Positions 23,292 through 34,138 of a stretch of DNA of 64,000 bases are shown here, piece after piece. Position 1 is the stretch's first letter, and each line of letters opens with the position of its first letter. Below the pieces are notes generated by a model. That model did not search any database and was not told the DNA's origin. It saw nothing but the letters and a program-made list of their open reading frames with translations. Origin of the DNA: Narthecium ossifragum (Eukaryota > Streptophyta > Magnoliopsida > Dioscoreales > Nartheciaceae); assembly GCA_963920575.1 (NCBI GenBank), contig OY986969.1, positions 26,203,434 to 26,267,433 of the forward strand, in the 5' to 3' direction. Both the position numbers and the translations under genes were made by a program.

Positions 23292-26064
23292 TCATGCTTT
23301 TCTCTGGGAGAGTTGCACCAGAGTTGTACTGAATTTGGTTTAGCTCTATCTACTTCCTATAGATTGGGCCTGATCAAGAATAGGTTCACTAATGGCTCCT
23401 GCTCTCCACCAACATATTTGCTCCCTGCTGTAGTCACTTAGTTGATGACTGAGATATGTTGCTTTTAGGTTTTGTTGGTTGTGTAATTATGCTTGGTCCA
23501 GATTCACCTTCATTTTTATGATATTGCTTTCCATTACTTAAATTCGAAAAAGGCTGGTGGTACAAAGTATTTGTTATTTGCTGTCCTTTTTTATTTGGGG
23601 GTTTGACTAAGATGGAGTTGCCACATTGATAGAAGTATCTGGGGACATTATTTCTGGTCCTAAACAGATGTTAAGCAGTCCCATCTGATCCTTTATTCTT
23701 GTCATCTCTATGTCTGTGAATAAAGGTCACAGCAATTTCTTCTTCACAAGAAATATGTTATCACTCAGTTTCAGATGGGCATTTGTTGTGTGATTTGTTG
23801 ATGATGCTTAGTTTTCTCGTATTATTCAAAATGCCTGGAAAGTCCTCATGTGGTATCATAGTGCACTTAAAGGCCTCAGTAGGATGGTATACCAGGTTTG
23901 TACATTTTGGTTTGTATGAATGTTTTCTATTTCTTTTTATTAACTTGCTTTTATTTTGGTCATTTGTTTTCCCTTCTACAGTCAAGCTTGCAAAATGAGA
24001 CCAGGAACTTTTTCAGAATGGAGGTATTGATATACGGAAGAGCGTCTCGACTTCCTGGGAGATTAAATGCACATGTCTGATGGGCTGAGGTATATTTTCT
24101 TCTGACTCTTGGTTGCATTATTTGTGTTTTACTTGTTATTTACGTTGATCACTTGCTTTTTTTTTTTTTGAAAGAAGACTACAAAATACTGCATATTTAG
24201 CCTTGGCTAGTTAAACCGAGCTTTGTTTGCACCCCATCATTTTGTCTTTTTCTGCCTTCTATTCTTTTCAAAAGGGTAGTTTTTCTAAGCCACTGCCTAG
24301 TTGGAAGAAGAGAGTATATATATAGTGGTGTGACACCAGGCTTTGTGCTTGATGCCATTAACTGTGACAAAACTTAAGCTGGCATTCAAAGAGCTTGCAT
24401 CGTGAATTTCAGAATCACTGGGGTGCTGCCTGTAAGTTGCCTGCCCCTGTTATGGTTTGTTTTTTTCAAGTACATAATATTGTTGCTATCTTAACCAGGC
24501 CAATGCCATCTACAGTGTGTTTCCCATCAACTTGATTTCGACAATGCTTGGTACATGCCTCATTCCAGCTATGCAAGATTGCTATTGACAGTCCATCACT
24601 CGGCTAATCATCTGAAAGTGTTGTGGATTGGACTAGGCATGCCTGTCTCCATGGGAAAGGAATTGCGCAGCTGGGCTAACGCCATGCCAACATGAATCTC
24701 GAAGTCTCGCTCTGTGTTGACACTGCTAGCAGTGCTCGTGAACATTGGTCGGCTTCAAAGTGGGAGATCTTTTTAGTTCCTTCTGGGAAAATTTGCAAAG
24801 TAATTTATGGCTTGTATTGAGTGCTACGTTCAGATGAAAACCTTTCGGAACTTTTTGTTTTTGCCTGGAATGTTTGATGTGTAAAATTGCCCTCTTTTTT
24901 TGTCCGAAACAAAAATTGTTCTGCTTCCTTTATGTGACCTATGAATGTCATGGGATTTCATGCCCTTCGAGGATATCAGAAAATTTTGTAAGTTTTTTTT
25001 ATATTATTTTTTATTAGATGGGCCCAAAGCCTTACAGGCTACAGAATTTAGCTAACATTCCGCGGGAGCCGTCTGCCAAAATTTAGCAAACAGGCCATTA
25101 GTGCGCTATGTTTTTTGTGATCAAACTGTAGCTGCTTATTAATTAATGAATGAATACTTTGTGCCTACTGACTGGAGGGAACCAACTCATCGTGATGGCT
25201 TCCTCGTCAAGCGCCGGTTTCCCACATTTCCTTGGACAACAAACACGTCATTCTCTTTTAATAATCATATCCCCCTTGACGTTCGTCGTTTGCCCATCAG
25301 AGTAAATAAAATAAAAACTAGCAGTTGATATTTCGATATCATTACGCTTTGGGATCGGCGTAGTCAAAAAGGAAGCGGCTCGCAAATCCCAACATAGAAC
25401 TAATCTACTGCCTGTGACTTAAAATAATGGGAAGGGAGTGCCCCTCTTTTCTCGTTTCGCTTTGGACTTTGGTTTCTACGAAAGTTGTCATGCACTGTGT
25501 ACTATCCCATTTGATAATGCTTGGGGTGCGAATCCAATCAAAAGAACGTCAGACTCGTAGTCTAGTCTGCATGTGGTCGGCATACAGATCAGCAACTGCG
25601 GCAATCCCGTCTCGTTTAACGCTTTCTTTTCTTTTTCTTTCCATTTTGTGCTTTGTGTGCAAAGTTCTTAACCTTCTTCTCGTTGTTATCCTTACTTAGG
25701 ATTAATTAAAAGAGCGTCTCCACTAATAATAAGAAAATTATTTTCCATTAATTCATCAAGGTGTGCTCCTAGGTTTTTTTATAGCAAATTATTTAACTTA
25801 GGATTAATTGTTCCATGCAGTAAATGATCATTTTCTAATTCCACAAGATAATCGTATTAATATAGAGAAGACTCGTGCAAAAAGGATTGCAAACAACCAA
25901 GCAAATTAGAATTTTTGTTTGTCAGTAAAATGGAATGAATTCCTGTTTTTTTTTCCATCTGCTTCTTTTTTATAACCAAAAACAAAATTTCTCTATCCAT
26001 TTACAAAATTCCCTGCTTTTTCCCATAAACCGATCAATTGGTTCCTTTTTTCTTTTTCCGGTGA
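23292..26064. other. WNK 3' UTR and intergenic spacer
   Basis: The WNK 3' UTR probably extends through the first few hundred bases. T-rich sequence with splice-like signals (e.g. TTCTACAG at 23975-23982) continues to about 24800 and could be a spliced or alternative 3' UTR. A T-run lies at 24160-24171. No further coding exon was recognised. The stretch from 25950 to 26064 is the likely 3' UTR of the minus-strand U-box gene. Confidence 0.45.
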
Positions 26065-27312
26065 TTAGAAAGGCATGATGTGTTTGGTCTTCGTATCATA
26101 TCCAACAAGGCAGCTCTTCGTGTTCACCTTAAACAACCGCAGCAAATCGCCGGACATCTGCCTCACCGCCGGCGAGCAGTCGCTCTGCATCAACAGCAGT
26201 ATCTTCGTCAACCCACCGTTGGTTGCCGCCAACGCCTCCTGCACCCTCCGGTCACGGAACAGGTGGCAAACGCTCCACAGCACGATCACGGCGCTCTCCG
26301 TCCCCTCCCTCCCCACCTTCATCATCCGTCCCACTACCCCCTCCACCACCTTCTCCGCCGCGTCGGATATCGCCGCCCGGCCCTCGGCACATCCCGCTGC
26401 CGCCTCGATTACCCTCAGCCCCTTCTCCGCCGCAGCTGCAGGCACCACTGCCGATCTCTCCGTCAGCGCCGCCGCAGCCGCCGCCACCACCCCTTCCTTC
26501 ACCATTTTACTCCTCCCTTTCTTCACCGCACTCAACAACGCCAAACACCCCAGCCCAGCCTCCACTCCTCGCCGATCTAGCTTACTGCCCTCTTTCGCCG
26601 GACCGATCAATTGAATCAGCTCGGGGATCACGTCAGGCTCGTCGGCGATCATCGCCTTCGACACGGCGTCGCAGAACTCCGCCGATAGGATGGCCTGCAG
26701 CACTCTCGCGGCGTCGACTCGGGAGCGTATATCCGCGGCCGGGGATTTAAGGACGGCGGCGAGGGAGGAGACGGTGGAGGGGAGATCGGCGAGGAGCGAG
26801 GATAGGATGCGCTTCTTGTTGCTCTCCTCGGTGAAGTCGGCGGCGAGGATTTGAGCCAAAAGGGACGCGGACGAGGGGAGAAGGGAGGCGAGGGCGGCGC
26901 CGAGGCCGGAGGCGGCGAGGAGGGCGTTCTTATCGAAGTCGTCTGCGTCGGGATCCGCGATGAAATCGGACAACCGCTGGAGGGCTGGAATCGGATCCCC
27001 GGCGGTGGAGGAGGAGCTGAGGCCGGCGAGGAGGTGGTGGTGGCGGTCGGCGGCGGCGGAGGAGGGTTGGTGGTGGGGCCAGTGGTGGATGAGGCGTCGG
27101 AGGGTGAGATTGGGCACGAGGTCGGTGGAGGGGAGCGGGAGCATGGTGGCGGGGCAGGTGGTGTTGCCGGAGTCGAGCCACCGCTGGATGGAGGTCCGGT
27201 CGTAGGTGACGCCCGTGCACAAGCTGACCGGAGACCGCATCACCTCCAACGAGATGGGGCACCGGAAGAAGGTCGGCACCTTCACCTCCATCCCCGCCGG
27301 CTTCCGTCCCAT
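26065..27312 (-). CDS. U-box E3 ubiquitin ligase with ARM-like repeats (PUB27/28-like)
   Basis: An intronless 415-aa gene. The U-box occupies about residues 10-84: VPTFFRCPISLEVMRSPVSL, then GVTYDRTSIQRWLDSGNTTC and PNLTLRRLIHHW. The Val-Pro-Thr-Phe-Phe start and SLCTGVTYDR motif point to the PUB27/PUB28 group rather than PUB25/26; this subgroup call is from memory. Residues ~100-400 are Ala/Leu-rich helical repeats of ARM type. U-box proteins transfer ubiquitin from an E2 to a target, often in immunity and stress signalling, and act in the cytosol. The coding region is strongly GC-rich, as for many intronless monocot genes. It points away from the MITE at 27826, which lies about 0.5 kb upstream of its start. 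Confidence 0.93.
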   Translation of the reverse strand: MGRKPAGMEVKVPTFFRCPISLEVMRSPVSLCTGVTYDRTSIQRWLDSGNTTCPATMLPLPSTDLVPNLTLRRLIHHWPHHQPSSAAADRHHHLLAGLSSSSTAGDPIPALQRLSDFIADPDADDFDKNALLAASGLGAALASLLPSSASLLAQILAADFTEESNKKRILSSLLADLPSTVSSLAAVLKSPAADIRSRVDAARVLQAILSAEFCDAVSKAMIADEPDVIPELIQLIGPAKEGSKLDRRGVEAGLGCLALLSAVKKGRSKMVKEGVVAAAAAALTERSAVVPAAAAEKGLRVIEAAAGCAEGRAAISDAAEKVVEGVVGRMMKVGREGTESAVIVLWSVCHLFRDRRVQEALAATNGGLTKILLLMQSDCSPAVRQMSGDLLRLFKVNTKSCLVGYDTKTKHIMPF

Positions 27313-27471
27313 CTTCTCTATCTGTATACACCCCCCGTTTCCACTCGTCTATCTTCCGATGTGGGACTAATTTGTAGAGAGCTAGAGAGAGAGAGAGGTG
27401 GAGCCGTGGAGGGGATTGAGATTTGGGTTTGGGAACAGAGGAAGAGGAGAGGGGATGGGTTATCAAGGCAA

Positions 27472-27484
27472 GGGGGGGGGGGGG
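27472..27484 (+). repeat. 13-G homopolymer upstream of the U-box gene
   Basis: An uninterrupted G run (C run on the gene's sense strand) about 160 bp upstream of the U-box start codon, next to other G-rich words (GGGGAGAGGGTGGGG). It could form a G-quadruplex in the promoter, and it is also a place where assembly length is unreliable. Confidence 0.8.
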
Positions 27485-27825
27485 AGAGGGTGGGGAATGG
27501 GTCAAACTTGGGTGACGTCACCAAGGAGCGTGGGGCCCGCAGTCTAAGGTAGCTACTACTACTACTATAAAACTAAAACTAAACTGGTCCTTGGTCAATC
27601 GTCAACTTATTCATGGATTTGGATACATTCTTTTCTTTCTTATTAATGGAGGATGGGTGCACCCGAAAAGAAGACCATGGTTTGTGACGCGTGAGGTATG
27701 TGCCCTCCTTGTCCAAGGTTGTCGTTTGGTTGGGACCGTTTGGCTGTGACTGGTGATTTTGGGTGCTGCACCACCGCGCACGCGTCGCTACGGTCGACTA
27801 TTGGATTGTAGCATCCACTCATTTA

Positions 27826-28618
27826 GGGGCTGTTTGGTTGCATGTATCAGCTGATACATGCATCAGTTGATGCAGCCTTTTGATATAAACCTGTGTTTGG
27901 TTGGTCAATGCATCAGCTGATGCATGTATCAGCTGATGCAAAAAGAGGCTCAGATGCTGCATCAGCTGATGCATCACTATATGAATTAAAATATTATTTT
28001 CGGAATTAATAAAACCTTGAATAAATCTGAAAAATCAATATATGAATTCCGAAAAATCTGAAAACCCAACCAGAAAATCCGAAAATTCGTGGGAAAAAAA
28101 ACTTTACACTATATGAATTAAAATATTATTTTCGGAATTAATAAAACCTTGAATAAATCTGAAAAATCAATATATGAATTCCGAAAAATCTGAAAACCCA
28201 ACCAGAATATCCGAAAATTTGTGAGAAAAAACTTTACACTATATGAATTAAAATATTATTTTCGGAATTAATAAAACCTTGAATAAATCCGAAAAATCAA
28301 TATATTAAGGTTAATACTCACACCTGCTTGATTTTTTTACTTTAATAATTAAGAAATTATTAAGTTAGCACGTGATCAATAATTTAATAAATATAGTCAA
28401 AGAAAAAATATAGCTAAATAAAAAAACAGCTAAAGAAAAAAAATGATATAAAACAGCTGTATCAACTGATGCAATACATACCAACCAAACAGAAAATGAG
28501 CTAATACTGCATCAGTTGATACAAGCAACCAAACAAACAGGTGATGCTAATACTGCATCAACTGATGCTGCATCAACTGATGCACTGCATCAACTGATGC
28601 AAGCAACCAAACGCCCCC
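27826..28618. mobile_element. Tourist-like (PIF/Harbinger) MITE with internal tandem repeats
   Basis: A 793-bp element. Ends GGGGCTGTTTGGTTGC and GCAACCAAACGCCCCC are inverted, with TTA on both sides (27823-27825 and 28619-28621), the target duplication of PIF/Harbinger. No transposase is present. Both subterminal parts are packed with ATCAGCTGAT-centred palindromes such as GCATCAGCTGATGC. The centre is made of a ~130-bp AT-rich tandem repeat (27975-28306). Confidence 0.9.
27975..28306 (+). repeat. ~130-bp tandem repeat inside the Tourist-like MITE, 2.5 copies
   Basis: Units start CACTATATGAATTAAAATAT at 27975, 28107 and 28237 (periods 132 and 130). The third copy is cut off at about 28306. 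Copies differ by only a few bases. Confidence 0.9.
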
Positions 28619-28621
28619 TTA

Positions 28622-28891
28622 TTCTTGTTGAGTTGTTTCCTTTCTTGTCTTAGATCTTGGTCATCATTCTACACCACCGAGTTCAATTATTTTGTTACGT
28701 GGGTGATGCATCTGCTAAGCTCAAGATGTTGGATCAATCTCCGCGTCCGACTCGCACCAAACTCAACCCAAAAGTTTAAGTTCAACCAAAAATTTATGCT
28801 TGCTCGAATGATCATGAGCTTAAACATGTGGATATTTAATTAAAATTGAAAAGTGATTTAAACTCAATACATGCTCTAATGTCATGTTGTT
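28622..28891. other. Spacer between MITE and solo LTR copy B
   Basis: AT-rich, no gene recognised. The next five bases (28892-28896, TTAAT) form the left duplication of the next element. Confidence 0.5.
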
Positions 28892-28896
28892 TTAAT

Positions 28897-30057
28897 TGTT
28901 AGATATAAATATAGCCATATGGGCGATTAACAAAATCAATGGCAATTTCATAAATATTGTCAATCGGCCAAAAGATACTTTAATATGGACACAGTTAGAG
29001 TATTTTGGCTATAACTTTTACCTCAAGTATCGAAATTGGCCGATTCTTGAACCATTGGACAGACGATGAAAAGATCTACAACTTTGATGTTGACGTCATC
29101 TCCAAATTCGATCATTTGATGTATCAAATTAATAGTCAAAGTGTTTAATGACAAACTGGTAAATAAGACCAAATGTCCAAATTCAATCGGCCAATTTCTC
29201 CATCGGCCAAACTCTCTATCGGCCTCGGCCAAAAGTCTATCGGCCATATTTTGGCTGATTATTTTAATAAGACATCAATGTATTTTGACCATTTTAGCGA
29301 TAACTTTCTCATACGATGTCCAAATGAGTTGATTTTTGGACCGATAGAAAGATAGTTCGAAGACCTACAACTTTCATATTCAGACTTTCATCAAATTCCA
29401 AGGTTATCATCGGTCAAATTGTAGTAGAAGACAAGAAGCTCCACCTGATGGCAGTTTCGTAAAATAGTTAAAGATATCGCCCAGTTATGCAGTTCTGACA
29501 GTTTCAAGGCAGTTCAAAGCAGTTTCTGACAGTTCAAAAGTGGTTACTAAAAGCCCTATAAATAGCCAAGAGGAAGAAGGAAAACGGGTCCTGGCCATCA
29601 AAGCAAACCAGCTTTTTATCTTCATGTAGTCTTTTCATTTTTATTATCAATGTAGCCTTTTGAATTCAGCAATGAAGTTATCTTTCCTTTAAATTCCTGC
29701 AACGTCCTTCATTTTCTAGAAGTAGTGCTACACTAATCTCTTTCATAGGAGTAGAATTATCATATTTTCCTAGGAGTAGTGCTACCATGATTAATTTTCT
29801 AGGAGTAGATCTATAATTTCTTAGGAGTAGATTTACCATAGAACCATCGTATTTTTCATCTCCCATTTCCCATTTCATTTTCCATTTCCATCAACTCCAT
29901 CATCAACCAAAAATAGCTTCTTTGTACATCTCAACACCTCTGATTCGATCATTCGAAGGAGTAGAACTAAAAACCACAATCTCCTGATATTCGAATGTGA
30001 AAATAGATTTTGACCTTGATTACAGTCCCGATCAACGGTCGAATTTTTGTTCTAACA
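28897..30057 (+). mobile_element. Solo LTR (copy B)
   Basis: 1161 bp, beginning TGTTAGAT and ending TTCTAACA, with the perfect 5-bp duplication TTAAT at 28892-28896 and 30058-30062. A TATAAATA box is at 29557-29564. Between about 29705 and 29840 it holds five or six short subrepeats based on CCTAGGAGTAG(T/A)(G/T)CTA. It aligns along most of its length with copy B's sister at 34139-35337 and, in reverse, with copy A. No primer-binding site follows the 3' end. The recurring ATCGGCCAA words belong to the U3 region. Confidence 0.93.
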
Positions 30058-31674
30058 TTAATCACCCGATCGAAAAGCTTAAGCCATAAATAAGAGCGGG
30101 TATAAAATAAACACCGTCTTCAAAAATCTTGTTGATGGCAGCCCAAGTGGAAGAAACTCAGGCCTAGTCAGTGCAGTCAACTACTTTAAAGTTAAGTAGC
30201 TTGGAAATCTATGGCACGGCCGCACGGGGGCCAATTCAAGTTTCAAACGGGCATGCATCAAGACTCGCTGGCCATTCTCATGACCTCAAGTGTAGCTCGA
30301 GCGATCACCACCCACAAAACCCTAATATCAATGACTTCCATTGTCGTCGTCTTGGGTCATAGAATTCTTTCCCCAGGATCACACGTTACCTCCATTTCAA
30401 TGAGATCTCAATTGCCCAGTTACCCCCTCCACCTTAATTCCTCGATGTGTAGAGAGAAGCGTGGAATCCCAGTCAGCAGGTCCAACCTGGAGCCTAATGG
30501 AGTACAACTAGTCAATGTGATCCCTTTTGAAACTTTTGAGAATGGATTTTTCTAGCTAATTTGATGTCGACATGGGGAGAAATTAGTCTTTTGGTCTTCC
30601 CTCGGTCCGATTCATTGGAATTATTTAGTTCTAATAGATTCATGAGGAGGAGATTAATTATTAAGGATTGGCCAGCCATCTCTATTAATGGATTTGGTAT
30701 TAAAGTATGAATGGGATCAGTACTAGGCTTAATTAGACTGGCTGCTTAAGCTCATCAAGACATCCATCTGACAAGTTGTGTCTTGCTTAAGGATCAAGTG
30801 GGATCTTTTTATAAATTGATCACGCACTTAGATCCATTTAGAACAATTTAATCTAGCTTCGTCATGAAAGCAATGGCCCAATTGTTTTGTTCAAACTAAT
30901 TAAGCCAACATCATGCGATCTGCTTTCAATTTCTTTTGGAGTGGCCAGCTTCATACTCAATGATTGAGGTATTTGTCATTTTAACTAAATATTCAAAAAT
31001 TAACGATAAGGAGTCTGCAGCAGACCCCCATAAGGTGGCCAGATGCAAATACTTTTTTCCCACAGTATAGCCGTTCGATTCGATACAATATTGCGAAAAA
31101 AAAATAATACCAGTGGCGCGGGGGAGTCCACATGTACCATTAGATACATTATCTGATAATTAGTAATTATTGTTGATTTATAAGCGTGTTATGGTCGCCA
31201 ATGATGATTAGATTCAATTAAAGAGCCTAACCCACATTAAGTTAATCAAACGGTTACTAGCAGTTACTAAAACTGCTAATAGAATCGTTTGGGGATTTAT
31301 GTAAGGGGTTAAAACAGTTTTAGTGAAAAAGATGCTTCCCGTCGAGTGATCAAGAGAAGTGTTTGAAGAAATCCAGTAGAGAAGAACAGAGGACGAAGGA
31401 ATTTGGGCTGTGACTTATTGATCTTTGTTCTAGTAACAAGATTGCTTGGATCACACGTAAGACAGATTAAAAGATATGTTGATCGAAGGCTAACGAGTAA
31501 GTCTTCTTCCATCTATTGATTTATAGATGAATCATGTATTTTTCTACAATTATTAATTTCTATAAACTCATTTTTTGTTCACTGCCCCCTTCCCCTCTTA
31601 CACGGATTCGGGGGGCCACCGATACACCCCGCATTGGACGCACGATCGATAACGGTTTGTGTGTGCATCAGGAT

Positions 31675-31693
31675 CCCCCCCCCCCCCCCCCCC
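31675..31693 (+). repeat. C19 homopolymer
   Basis: An uninterrupted run of 19 C residues following GGAT. Length may be an assembly or sequencing artefact. Confidence 0.85.
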
Positions 31694-33688
31694 AACAAAA
31701 TAACAGTTAGTATCTGAAAATGATCGGTGACTTGGATCGGCGGAGTAGGGTCAACGGGGTCAGGAAAATGGTCCTTAGACCTCGTGGACATCTTCGGGTA
31801 GTAGGGAAGGGCGTGAGCGGTCGATGGTCATGATCTAGGCCGGTGTCGGGGCGGGGTGGTGAGCCGGAGAGGAAGGAAGGGCGTGGTCAGAAACCAGTGA
31901 GGAGCTTAGATAGGCAGAGGTGGTTGGTCGGCGAGATAGGAGATGCTGGCGGGGTTGAGGTGACATGAGAGAGGAAGCTTGAGAGGAGGCGGTGTTGGGC
32001 TAGCGGGGTGATCCAGAGGGAGGCCAGAGCCTGTGCCCGACGGCGATGAGCTCGAGGCCACGACGGGAGTCCGCTGCAGAGCTCGAGAAGTCCTCCCTCA
32101 TCTCTCTCTTCCTTCTCTCTCTCTCTCTCCTCCCTCATCTCTCTCTCTCCCGCCACTGATCATTTAGATCCCCCAATCCCTCTCACACACATTAGTGGGT
32201 CTTCTAAATTCGAAATTAATTTATTGACACGTTTGCTTTCTAAACTTCGATTAATATGTGGACCCCATCTACATCTCTAATACACAATTTAGCTTTGTCA
32301 TTGTTATAAAATTATTATACTTATTGATAATTTAAAGAAATGGTTGAATGCTTGTTGGCAGTGAAAATTGATAGAAAGATTGTGTTTGTGTGTGCGTGAC
32401 GAAACACCACTGGGGTAGTTTTTTGCAATAGATTACCGTGAGGTTGTCTCGACCTGTGAATTCTAACTATCTTTCTTGAGGATGAGATGAGGATGACATC
32501 ATTGAGATGCCTTGATTGCCATTGTCGGAATCTTCATTATAATTGAGGAATGCAGCTAGATCACACACACACACGAGAAAGTTATTGTCCCCAGATGCCC
32601 TTCAGAGTTGGGGACCAAACCAATATATGAAGACTAGCTAAAGATATATTCCCAAAGGATTGGAATGATCAGTCTTGTGATATAAGATCATGAGATAAGG
32701 CACCTTACGTAGGAAAAGAGATGAAGGCCTTAAAGATCCCAGGACCATTGATCCTAAGATCCCTTGTTATGGAGATCTGGTTAGGGATAAGCTAGTACAT
32801 AAAATCTCATTGTTTTTAGGTAATTGGGAATATTGGGTGATCCTTGGAAATATAAAGGAGTGCATTATTTGTGTTAAAAAGGAAAGAGGCATCTATGCTC
32901 TTTGGCTTTTTTTCTTGTTTTCTTTAACTTTTTTATGATGTGGAGTCATAAACTTTTCCTTCTTTAAAATATGAACACAAGTTGGAGTATAACATGGAAT
33001 AAATGAACAATATATCGCTAGGAAACATTAATTGTAGCTTTTGGATGAGATAGCTTTTTGATAAAAAGAAAAAAACATTAGTATTATAGATTGCCGACAG
33101 CGAACAACTTAGCACTTTGAATAAGTTTAGTCGTCAAAGCATGGCAACTTTTAATTCAAGTTTGAATAGGTTTTTGGATCCTGATTTTAGGCCTTGGGAT
33201 GATCTTGTTTGGAGATAATGATTGATTGCTTTAAGATTTTAGATTATTTTTATGTAATTATATTATATCATTATTATTATCTAATATTAGAGCGAGTACA
33301 ACATATAGGTATTTGATTTTTAAAACAAATAATGGCATCACCTTCCTTTCTATTTTTTCAATCATTTTTTCATCATTACACTTACCATTACCCCCTTCTT
33401 ACCCTTACCCCAATTCTTAACCCCCAACCAAACAAAGGGGGTTTTCGATTTGCTAAACGAGCCTGGAGGCTGGTGTGAGGACCGGCCTTCTACGCGCCTA
33501 TTTCCAACCAGATCTTACTGGTGCCATCCAAAGACTGCCAGATCCAGGGCGCGGCTTCCGCGACAAGAGAGTATGGTCCCTTCCTGCTAACGAAGAGATC
33601 GTGACGGCTTCAATATCACATGTGGCTTGTAAACAGGCACATAGCAATTTGGCACGGCGAGGAGACCAGCGCACGTAGGTGGATCCGC

Positions 33689-33712
33689 GGGGGGGGGGAG
33701 GGGGGGGGGGGG
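33689..33712 (+). repeat. G-run (G10-A-G13)
   Basis: Ten G, one A, thirteen G. It has strong G-quadruplex potential and uncertain true length. Confidence 0.85.
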
Positions 33713-33747
33713 TAAGTGACTAGTTAGAAGCCCTCAGTTACTCAAAT

Positions 33748-33775
33748 TTGACCGTTCATTTGAATGAACGGTCAA
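33748..33775. repeat. 28-bp palindrome (13-2-13)
   Basis: TTGACCGTTCATT, two bases, then its exact reverse complement. The arms contain TTGAC, the W-box core, in both orientations. Confidence 0.85.
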
Positions 33776-34138
33776 GATCCAACTCATGGGACCCGGTGTC
33801 CATTAGATCGGAAGTAAAAAAAACCAAAGTCGTCTCGCCAATCTCGTCGCAGGCCTCCCGTCACGGCCTCGAGCTCCCCGCCTCCGGACACAGAGTCCAG
33901 CCTCCCTCTGTGACCCCAACACCACCCCGACGACACCTTACCTCTTGGATGCCCTTGATCTTCTTTTGTAATCCCTAATCATTAGACTCAACTAATCAAA
34001 CAAAAAAAGACATAGAAATATGCATCATTGATCAAATCGAGTGGAAGATATGCATGTTACTGTGGAGGCGAACGGATTGGTCAAGATATCAAGTCAATAT
34101 CATTTGTATTTTTATTCTGTCGAAAAGATTGAAGAGAT

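Larger units (their letters stand above)
30063..34133. other. Intergenic repeat-rich DNA, no gene recognised
   Basis: Between two solo LTRs. It contains a C19 run at 31675-31693, a GC-rich block with CT repeats (about 31780-32150), a G-run pair at 33689-33712, and a 28-bp near-perfect palindrome at 33748-33775. Several small frames have no recognisable family and low-complexity composition. No retrotransposon gag, protease, integrase or RT motif was seen. Confidence 0.5.

Noticed and set aside
26223..27552. Long plus-strand frames opposite the U-box gene
   Set aside because: They are antisense shadows of a GC-rich coding region, rich in Pro/Gly/Arg, with no domain; the minus strand encodes a clear U-box protein.
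31671..33712. GGATC-C19 and GGATCC-G-run as inverted ends of a 2-kb element
   Set aside because: Similarity is limited to GGATCC and the homopolymers; flanking and inner bases do not match in inverted orientation and no duplication is seen.
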